From: Polysphondylium violaceum
Lineage: Eukaryota; Evosea; Eumycetozoa; Dictyosteliales; Dictyosteliaceae
Assembly (NCBI GenBank): GCA_000277445.1
Contig: AJWJ01000222.1
Location: 1 to 36,313, forward strand
Length of the DNA stretch: 36,313 nt
Reading direction: 5' to 3'
In this document: positions 29,005 to 36,313 of the stretch, piece by piece
Position numbering within the stretch: the first letter of the stretch is position 1
Layout: every line of letters begins with the position of its first letter
Notes under the pieces: model-generated
Told to the model about the DNA's origin: nothing
Seen by the model: the letters and a program-made list of their open reading frames with translations, nothing else
Database searches by the model: none
Program-made: the position numbers and the translations under genes

Positions 29005-30964
29005 ATGATAGATAATAATAGTAATAATCATGGTGATTTGTTCTTTCAAATCTATAGAAATTCATATCTATTTCATAATGTAAAGAAATTAATGTTTCAG
29101 AATCATTATATAAACTTTAGTGTTTCTTATTTTATTCAAAACTATCAGTATATTGAAAAAACAAAAACATATTTGGATCTGGTTTATCTAAGGTAAAGGA
29201 TTGATTGGAAATGAAGTGGATAGTCGTGCATAAATGGTATTAATGATGAGTATATATAGAGTTACAGATACAGATGTCTTGCAATTTATTCAATTTAAAA
29301 ATAGTATAGATAGTGAAATCACGTTAAAGTTTGATCTCACTCTGGAGGTTGAATCAAATCTGTTGATTAGAGATCTGACTCAACATTTGGATGTCAAAAA
29401 AATCTCATTTCTTTCTTTATACAGCCTTTACAATAAAGGTGATCTACCCGAGGGCGTGGAGACACTGGATTTCAATTGCGGAGTGAATCCATTTCCTGTT
29501 GGTATGGTGCCCAGCAGTGTCAAGCATATTTACTTTGCTAGTAATGAATCGGGGATTGATATGGGAAAAGACCATTTACCCGCAGGGTTGAGGGTTTTGT
29601 CTGTGTATGATTTGTCGGTCAATGGAATTACATCGTTGAACGAGTTGAGGTTTCTCAAGGTGTTGAATATCGGTTTGTTTGAGCATCCCCTCGACACACC
29701 GCTTCCATCGACCTTGGAGGAGGTGTCGCTGTACAGGTTCAACCAACCTATTGCCCAAGGTGTTCTTCCCCAAGGGTTGAAATCATTTTCATTTGGTGGT
29801 GATTTTAATCGCCAGCTCTGTCCGGGAATGTTACCCGACAGCTTAACGGAACTAGGCCTCAGTGGTAAAGTCGAGACCTACAAAGACCAACTCGATCAAA
29901 TATTACCAAAGTCTTTGCTCAAAATCCACTTTCAATATTTTCTCTCACCTCTGTACATTGGATTCTTGCCAGAGGGCGTTGAGACGATTCATCCGTTGTA
30001 TCTACATGTAAATAATCCAGAGATTCTTGTCGGTGCTTTGCCCCACAAATTAAAGACCTTGGTATTTGGCAATCAACGTTGTCTCTTGCATAAAAACGCC
30101 ATTCCGGCCTCCGTCACGCATTTATCACTTTCGCCAACATTTAATCGCGAGCTGATTGATGGCCAAGATGGGCAGAGGCTATTGCCACCCAATTTGACCC
30201 ATCTAGTCTTTCCTGGCGAGTATAAAAAACAGATTCCTAGAAACTCGTTGCCAAACACCCTCAAACATCTGTCATTGTCTGTGTATAAACAACCTATTGA
30301 GCCAAATGTTCTTCCATCGTCTATCCACACCCTCAACTTTGATTGCGCCTTACCTGCGCTCACTGCCAACATCATTCCACCCTCTGTGCAAAAAATTGCA
30401 TTCAGTGTCGAGTTTGCAACATACATTGAGCCAGGCGCACTCTCGTCCAACATTACAGAAATCTCCTTTGTCAATGTTTATCCACACCCAATGCCACATG
30501 GCGTCTTGCCGCCCACTCTCAAGAAACTTCGAATCTCTTGTCCCCATCTCGCCGACATTGTCTTGCCAAACAGCCTCACCAACCTGACACTTGAGCTCAT
30601 CAAAGACCAAACACTCCACCAAGGATTTCTGCCGCCCTCTCTCACGGCCCTCTCTCTGTGTGCCATGGGTTCCGGCCTCAATCCCTCCACACTCAAAAAA
30701 GAATATTTTCCGCCCACTCTCAAATGTCTCAAATTGTCTCAAATTCAATTTGCACTCCAAGTCGATATGATTCCTCCGACCGTCCGCTCGCTCGACTTGG
30801 GACTCTGGTATGACAAAAGCATCAATATTCACTCTATTCCACCCTCTGTCAAATTCCTCTATCTCCCCCAAGACTATGATTTAAAAAAACTAAGTTTGCA
30901 ATCAACCACAACCATTCCTATTCTGGGTCAGTGCCTTTATTCCAAAGATGATAGTAATAAATAG
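29005..30964 (+). CDS. FNIP-repeat protein (dictyostelid family)
   Basis: Exon 1 29005-29192, exon 2 29260-30964, 67-nt intron (gtaaag...tatag), phase correct; 630 residues. The N-terminus (GDLFFQIYRNSYLFHNV) is the short IWRN-type motif that starts many dictyostelid FNIP proteins, and it is lost if the intron is ignored. The rest is built of about 20 repeats of 22 residues around the pattern F-N-x-P-(I/L)-x-x-G-x-LP-x-S-L-x-x-L, for example FNQPIAQGVLPQGLKSFSF, VYKQPIEPNVLPSSIHTLNF, VYPHPMPHGVLPPTLKKLRI. These repeats are LRR-like and are thought to bind protein or ligand; function is unknown. GC content rises towards the 3' end, as in the leucine-rich gene at 21.5 kb. Two upstream ATGs run straight into stops. 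Confidence 0.82.
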
Positions 30965-31200
30965 ACCGCCCCTCCCCAATCTCTTTCTCTTTCTTTTCTT
31001 TTTCCAACCAGTCCTCTGTTGACAAAAAGAGACTCGCAATTTTCAATTTTTGATGTTCAAAAAATTAAAATTAAAAAAAAAATAAATGAATAAAAAAAAA
31101 AGTGATAAAAAGAGTAAGTGTGTTTTTTTTTTTTCATTTTTTTTCTCATATTTGTCTAATTTATATCTATTTTTTTTATTTTATCTATATACAATTTAAG

Positions 31201-32889
31201 ATGTCAAGAATTAAAGGTAGAGATATATCTATATATCTATGATTTATATCTATATCTAAATCTATATATATTAATAAAGTTTCTATTATTAGTGTTGGTT
31301 GATGGTCAATTAAATGGTGAATTAAAAGCAGCTGGTAAGAAATTAGTTGTTGTAGATTTCACCGCCACTTGGTGTGGTCCTTGTCAAATGATTGCACCAG
31401 AGTTTGAATCATTGAGTAAACAACACCCAGATGTTGTATTTTTAAAAGTTGATGTTGATCAATGTAAAGTAAGTTATTAGTATTTGTGTATTATACTGAT
31501 GACGATAGTATAGAATCTAATATACAACTTTAGAATACTGCACAAGAACATAGAGTATCATCAATGCCAACCTTTCACTTTTGGTTGGATAATAGAAAGG
31601 TTGATGAATTTAGTGGAGCTGATAGAAATAAATTAAAGAGTACAATTGAAAGACTCAAGCCAGACACAACATTTAGTACACCAGGTCAAAGTTTAGGTGG
31701 TGGTAGAGGAAACTATCAATCATTCCTTGACAATTTAGAAAGTAAACAAAACCAACAACAAGAACAATATCAAAAACAAATGGGTAGTAATAATACTAGT
31801 AGTAACAGCAGCAATAATAGCACGGCCAATAAAACTAGACCAACTTCATTTGAACCAAATCCAATTATGAAGGGAGAATTAATTGAAATGGGTTTCCCAG
31901 AGAATAGAGCAATCAAAGCATTGTATAATGTACAAAACTCTTCATCACAAAATGCCATGGATTGGATCTTTGAAAACATGGATAATCCAACCATTGACGA
32001 TCCATTGGATGTTCAAGTTGTAGCAGCACCAGCAGCAGCACCAGCACCTTCATCAACTACTACTACCACCGCAACAACAGTAGCCAAAACACCAGATAAT
32101 CCACATGGTATTCCAACCATTCACAGTGCCTTGTGTGATATGTGTAAACAACAAATCATTGGTATTAGATATAAATGCAAAGTATGTCCAAACTATGATT
32201 TATGTCAAGCCTGTAGAGATCTCAAAACTCATCAAGCCGATCATGAATTTGCTGAACACACTGAAGACATTCAAAACTATCAATTGACTCCCGAAGAAAG
32301 AGCCCTTCAAAAACAGAGATTGGACGAAAAAGTCCAAGAGATTAGAAAAAAGAAGGCTGAAGAAGAGGCCAAAAGAGAGATTGAAAGAGAGATTAGTAGA
32401 CGTGAGAGCGGAAAGTCCAACAGCGCTGCCGTAGAGAAATGGAAAGAAGATGCCGCTAAAAGAGAGGCAGAAAAGATTAGAAAAGAAAAGGAAGAGGATG
32501 CCAAAGCCAAAGCCAAGATCAAGGCCAAAATTGAACAAGACAGATTGGAAAGATTTGGCAAGAAACCAGCCACCGCCGGCGCCTCTGCTCCAGTTGCCAA
32601 ACCAGCCGCCGTCCCACCCGTCGTCCCTGCCTCTGCTCCCAAAGAGTACACAGATTCCACCATTCAAATTCGTTTATTGGATGGCAGCACCATCAAGGGC
32701 ACCTTCCCTGTCGATGCCAAACTCATTGACATTCACACTTTTCTCAGTAAAAATACCTCTCAAAGCGGTAAATTCACCCTCTCAAACACCTACCCCAGAA
32801 AGATTTACACTCACGATGAATTAAAGAGTATTTCATTAAAAGATGCCGGTCTTGTTCCAAACGGTACTTTATTGGTATCCAAAATGTAA
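31201..32889 (+). CDS. Thioredoxin-UBA-ZZ-coiled coil-UBX fusion protein
   Basis: Three exons: 31201-31216 (16 nt, MSRIK), 31293-31468, 31534-32889; introns 76 and 65 nt; 515 residues. Domains in order: thioredoxin (1-105) with redox centre WCGPC (Cys33/Cys36), VDVDQC and SMPTF cis-Pro, most like the TXNL1 type; N/Q/S linker; UBA (about 174-217, [16 protein letters not shown]...AMDWIF); Ala/Thr linker; ZZ zinc finger (about 261-306, CDMC...[13 protein letters not shown]...H...H); charged coiled coil (about 314-400); UBX (about 434-515), with the NTYPRKIYT loop where family members have the p97-binding FPR turn. UBA-coiled coil-UBX is the order of UBXN1, so this looks like a UBXN1-type p97/CDC48 adaptor with thioredoxin and ZZ parts added. 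The ORF is continuous through exon 3, so the fusion of the last five parts is not a splice guess; only the join to thioredoxin exon 2 is. Confidence 0.88.
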
Positions 32890-32946
32890 ATAATAGTAAT
32901 AGTAATAATATCAATAATATCAATCATTGTTATCTGTATGGTAATT

Positions 32947-32961
32947 CACCACTCGGTGGTG
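32947..32961 (+). other. 3' UTR hairpin after the Trx-UBX gene
   Basis: CACCAC-TCG-GTGGTG, a perfect 6-bp stem of mostly G-C pairs with a 3-nt loop, starting 57 nt after the stop codon at 32889. It could act in 3' end formation or mRNA stability, or be the end of a small RNA. No known element is recognised. Confidence 0.35.
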
Positions 32962-33069
32962 TTTAGTATGAAAGATCCCTGTCTGATCATAAATTTTCCC
33001 CCCACCACCCTTTCTTATCAACAATAAAAAACCAATCTCACCCCATTATTCACTTTCAGATTTTTGTGT

Positions 33070-33109
33070 AAAGGTTGGAACAGTGCATGCACACGGCACT
33101 ATAACCTTT
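33070..33109. ncRNA. Candidate hairpin RNA
   Basis: AAAGGTT (33070-33076) pairs with AACCTTT (33103-33109), and inside it AGTGC (33082-33086) with GCACT (33096-33100). The loop is ATGCACACG. The stem is followed by TTCTCTTTATTTTGC. Unusually G/C-rich for this DNA. No family is recognised and the strand is unknown. Confidence 0.28.
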
Positions 33110-33586
33110 TCTCTTTATTTTGCAAGAGCGCTTAGGAACGAGGTGTATGAATGAGTGTGAAAAAGACTTTTTATCAATAAATGCAATTTATGAGAAAAAG
33201 AAAAAATCAACGTGTTAGTAAGTAGACATCAGCTCACAAAAAATAGATTCCAGATCGATAGGGCGTTGAAAAGTTATTTTTATTTTTATTTTAATTATTT
33301 TTTTACTGATTTTTTTTTTTTTGAATTTTGTTAAAAATAATTAAAATTCCTGTTGCTGTTATTTTCTACTCTTGCTATTTTTGATTGTGCATTACCAATT
33401 CCTTTTATTATTGACGATTCACTACAAAACAGGGGATAGGGGATAATTTGTATTATTTATTTATTTTTATTACCTATCGTCTTTTTTTTATTTTTTTATT
33501 TTTAATTTTTACACACTCAATAAAATATTTTTAGATTTATTTTTGTGATCAGTATCTAAAAAAAGGAATAGTAGTAGTATATCAAC

Positions 33587-35327
33587 ATGATGAAATATAT
33601 ACTTTTAGTAAGCTTTTGCTTATTTGTGTTATTGTCGTCGACATCTAGCAATAGTTTTGTTAATGGTTTGGATGCAGACAATGAGAAAAAGGCGCTTGAC
33701 ATTTTAGACGCTTGGAAGGATATTCCAAGATATACATATTTCACATCTGGCAGATCACTCACCAAATATCCAGCTGGATTTTGTGGTGGTACAAATGTAG
33801 AGGATTGTGATTGGGCAAAATATGCAGAGGCTGTAGTTTTATTGTCTGGTGTCACATTTATTATCGCCTTGGTTACTTTAGTATTTGGCATTATCTTTTG
33901 GTTATTAAGATCCTGTGTATTTGGTGGTTGTAGACCAACCCATGGTTGCTTTTGTCCAGGTCCCAAATATGACCCAGATATTGGTGAAGGTTATACCACT
34001 TTTAAAGTTTGGATTTTAAAAATTGTTGCCCTTATCTTTGTTATTGGTTATGTGTATGTATTATTAATTATAATTATTGATTGATTGACTAAATTTATTG
34101 TTGTCAAATACTAATTATATCATAAACTATAGTGTAATGTTTATTATTGCTTTAACTGGTAATAGTAAATCAACAAATGGTGTATCAGATCTCAGTGATG
34201 CAGTTTTTGATAAAGTTACAGTTACTTTGGATAAACTCTATGAAATCAATGCCACTCTTGAGGATCCAAAATACAGAGACTTTGAACAATTCCAAGATCA
34301 AATTGAATCAGAGTTGAATAGTATTATTGTAGAGGGTGAAAACTTTAGAGACAATGGTACCAATGTTGCCGATCAAGTAAAGAAATACTCTAACATGAGA
34401 CAATCAATTGTTTTGGCTGGTTTAATTGTTGCCCTTGTTATTTGCGCCGTTCTTGTTTTCGCTGGTCTTTGCAATGTACCAGTGTTTAGTTTAATTGCTG
34501 CTTTGGCATTGGTCATTATGATTCCATACATGTGGATCGTTTTCTCTGCCCACTATCCAATCAATTCTGTTTTATCCGATGTCTGTCTTAGTTTTAACAG
34601 CACCGGTTTCAACCAATTAAACAATTTCTCTAATCCAATCATTAGTGAAGTCTTTGATGGCTGTGAACAAGATCCCAACAGCACTATGACTGTGTTTACC
34701 GATTTGGAGAATCTCGTAAACTCTCTTATCGATCAAGGTTACAATGTCACTTGTGGAAAATTAGAGCAAGCCTGTGACTTGGAGTACCCATACTTTGCCA
34801 ATCCAAATCTTCCACCCGTCAATCGTACCGTGTTGAGTGGATGTCCATCCTCTTGTACCAGAGACAACATCAACTACTACTTTAACAATGTCACTGTCAC
34901 TGATTTCAAATACGGTTGCCGTATCAATGCTACCTATTCCACTTGCGGTGGAGACATTTCTGGCTGTGCTCAACAAAACCTCATCACTTGTGATTATAAA
35001 GAGGTCCCATCTGTCAATTCCTGTATCACTCAATGCACCAATCAAGAATTGGTTACCGTATCAAATGTTTCAATCACCTATTACAACACTTTGACCGAAT
35101 TAATCAATCAAGTATGGATTGGTCTTGTCACTCCATTGATCAAATGCAGTTATTTACTTCCATTTGTAGATGAGGTCCAAGGTATTATTTGTGTAGATGA
35201 AGTAAATGCCCTCACTCTATTAATTGGTCCAACTGGTGCTGCCGCTTGTTTATTGACTGGTTTGGGTATTATGGCTGTTCTCGGTACTAAAAGATTCAAC
35301 AAAAAAGCTCATGTAAAGAGTGATTAA
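33587..35327 (+). CDS. Tweety-like five-helix membrane protein
   Basis: Exon 1 33587-34053, exon 2 34133-35327. The 79-nt intron uses donor gtatgt inside TAT-GT|G and acceptor ctatag, and rebuilds a continuous second membrane helix (ALIFVIGY-VV-MFIIALTG); 553 residues. Signal peptide 1-26. Helices at about 80-108, 141-167, 246-268, 271-294 and 516-541 give the tweety/prominin layout: extracellular N-terminus, short Cys-rich cytosolic loop (CVFGGCRPTHGCFCPGP), two extracellular loops, the second large, Cys-rich and with many N-x-S/T sites. After helix 4 the segment W...H...NSVLSDVC resembles the conserved SDFC of tweety proteins. It ends with a short basic tail, KRFNKKAHVKSD. Likely plasma-membrane or endosomal. 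Tweety proteins have been linked to volume-regulated currents and lipid handling; the role here is unknown. Confidence 0.6.
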
Positions 35328-35723
35328 ATTCATTTATTTTTCTATTTAACTTAATTATAAACAACAAAAAACATTAAAAACAAAAATATCTTATTATTAT
35401 TACTTTATTATTTATTTGTCAAATCAATCCAAATGGGTGTATAGAAATTGAAATAAAAATCCAGATATTATTTCAAATAATACTTTGTTGATGTGATGAT
35501 TAAATTGTATTTTGATCCACATTTCTTCTGAATAAAATATCTTGGTTTTGCACACACACTATGAGAATATATCTGTATCGTACACTTAAAGCTTTTTGGA
35601 ATATTGATTTGAATGATGTTTATATCCCAACCTCTAAATAATGATGTTTAAAAGTAAAAATACATGTCTGCATGGGTTACTAGTGAGTGAATGATCGTTG
35701 AATACTCTCGTGTCTATGTAAGC
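35328..35723. other. Convergent intergenic region
   Basis: 396 nt between the convergent tweety-like and TRAF-type genes. It should contain both 3' UTRs. AT-rich with a few AATAAA-like signals (near 35,451 and 35,531). No ORF, and no RNA gene I can support. Confidence 0.45.
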
Positions 35724-36313
35724 TCATTGTGTTTTGCAAAGCGAGGGTGAAGGCTGCGATTCTGGTGCTTGAGATGGTCGTGTATTGGAAGAGATCGAGG
35801 AGCGATAACGTATTTCATTGATAGTATATCTTAATTGTATGTTTTCTTCTTCTAATTTTCTGTTTTTTTCGGTAAGTATTGGGATTGCTGAATTGGCCCT
35901 TTTATAACCTTCAATCTGTTGTTGGAGGGAGTTCTGATTAAAATTTTCCCTTTGAAGGTTATCAATCTGCTGTTGGAGAATGCTATTCCTAATTAAAATC
36001 CTTTCGTTTTGAACTTTTAAACTTGTTGAAGTTTCTGAAAAAGATTGAATCAAATTGGAGTGACAATTGTATAAAGAAATATGATGGGCTAGCGTCGATC
36101 TCTGGAATTTATCTTTGCATCCCATTTTGACGAACGGACAAGGTATTTTCGTGTTTGGACACACATCTTCTATATGTTTTGCCATAGTTTCTCTTGTGGT
36201 CTCTATTTTGCACCACAATTTACAACGTATGGGCATCTTTTGACAGGTTGTAAAGTGGTGTTCTTGATGAAATCTTTTAAAACAACTTTTACAATGGTTG
36301 CATATAAAGATAG
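35724..36313 (-). CDS. TRAF-type/RING-like zinc-finger protein, 5' end beyond window
   Basis: Partial. The frame stays open to the right edge past the first Met at 36236: reading in from the edge gives IFICNHC, CFKRF, HHFTTCQ, then KMPIRCKLWC, so the true start lies outside. It has a CxxC...C...H...C RING-like cluster, a TRAF-type zinc-finger region (CKIETTRETMAKHIEDVCPN, CPFVKMGCKDKFQRSTLAHH), then a coiled coil (about 90 residues, LQQQIDNLQRENF) and a Ser/Pro-rich end, SQAPESQPSPSLCKTQ. No MATH domain. It shares its layout with the gene at 24745-25800, but similarity outside the Cys/His pattern is low, so they are distant relatives at most. Confidence 0.7.
   Translation of the reverse strand, partial: IFICNHCKSCFKRFHQEHHFTTCQKMPIRCKLWCKIETTRETMAKHIEDVCPNTKIPCPFVKMGCKDKFQRSTLAHHISLYNCHSNLIQSFSETSTSLKVQNERILIRNSILQQQIDNLQRENFNQNSLQQQIEGYKRANSAIPILTEKNRKLEEENIQLRYTINEIRYRSSISSNTRPSQAPESQPSPSLCKTQ

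Larger units (their letters stand above)
32890..33586. other. Intergenic region with stem-loops between Trx-UBX and tweety-like genes
   Basis: 697 nt, no ORF. The first 70 nt after the stop codon hold a short GC-rich hairpin (32947-32961). A second hairpin lies at 33070-33109, inside a 100-base island with 41 G or C. TCAACG (about 33207) and CGTTGA (about 33263) could also pair. The remaining 300 nt before the tweety-like ATG are T- and A-tract-rich promoter-like DNA. Confidence 0.4.

Noticed and set aside
35493-35531. C box-like GTGATGA and D box-like CTGA, suggesting a C/D snoRNA
   Set aside because: Only about 40 nt long, no terminal stem, and no C'/D' boxes; both motifs are common in AT-rich DNA.
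1-36313. tRNA, rRNA, CRISPR, transposons and virus-like elements
   Set aside because: I looked for tRNA T-arm motifs, terminal repeats, reverse transcriptase or transposase motifs and repeat-spacer arrays, and saw none.

Overview
This window is nuclear DNA from a eukaryote, most likely a dictyostelid social amoeba. The evidence is AT-rich intergenic DNA with long A and T tracts, short GT-AG introns (about 45 to 130 nt), in-frame poly-Asn, poly-Thr and poly-Gln runs, starts in an A-rich context, and families expanded in Dictyostelia (FNIP repeats, F-box-like leucine-rich proteins, TRAF-type zinc fingers, YfeX-like DyP peroxidase). Several exons are GC-richer than expected for Dictyostelium discoideum, so a different dictyostelid genus (Cavenderia, Heterostelium or similar) is inferred. 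I found no tRNA, rRNA, CRISPR array, transposon or virus-like element.

I support 20 protein genes, one of them cut by the right edge; 13 needed splice models built by eye from GT-AG sites, phase and family similarity. From left to right: 0.5-5.9 kb, minus strand, condensin CAP-G and two nucleus-encoded mitochondrial ribosomal proteins (mL41, uS17m). 6.2-9.2 kb, a ZC4H2-like coiled-coil protein without its zinc finger, and a convergent ABCG half-transporter. 9.7-14.1 kb, the largest subunit of RNA polymerase III. 14.2-16.6 kb, a 97-residue DUF4476 protein, a 1.5-kb gap with possible structured RNA, and cofilin. 16.8-20.9 kb, an MCP1-like membrane protein divergent from a DyP haem peroxidase with a probable mitochondrial presequence, then a UbiA-type prenyltransferase homologue. 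21.5-23.3 kb, an F-box-like/leucine-rich protein.

The right third (23.5-36.3 kb) has a ubiquitin theme: a BTB(T1) protein fused to a lectin-like beta-sandwich, a TRAF-type zinc-finger protein, a KCTD9-like BTB/pentapeptide protein, a UBE2W-type E2, an FNIP-repeat protein, a thioredoxin-UBA-ZZ-coiled coil-UBX fusion, a tweety-like membrane protein, and a second TRAF/RING-like gene running off the window. These are separate transcription units, so the theme may be chance.

The items most worth following are the thioredoxin-UBA-ZZ-UBX fusion, the BTB/lectin-like fusion, the zinc-finger-less ZC4H2 homologue, a hairpin that can hide a 5' splice site in the mL41 intron, and several stem-loop, GC-elevated intergenic islands that could be non-coding RNA genes.
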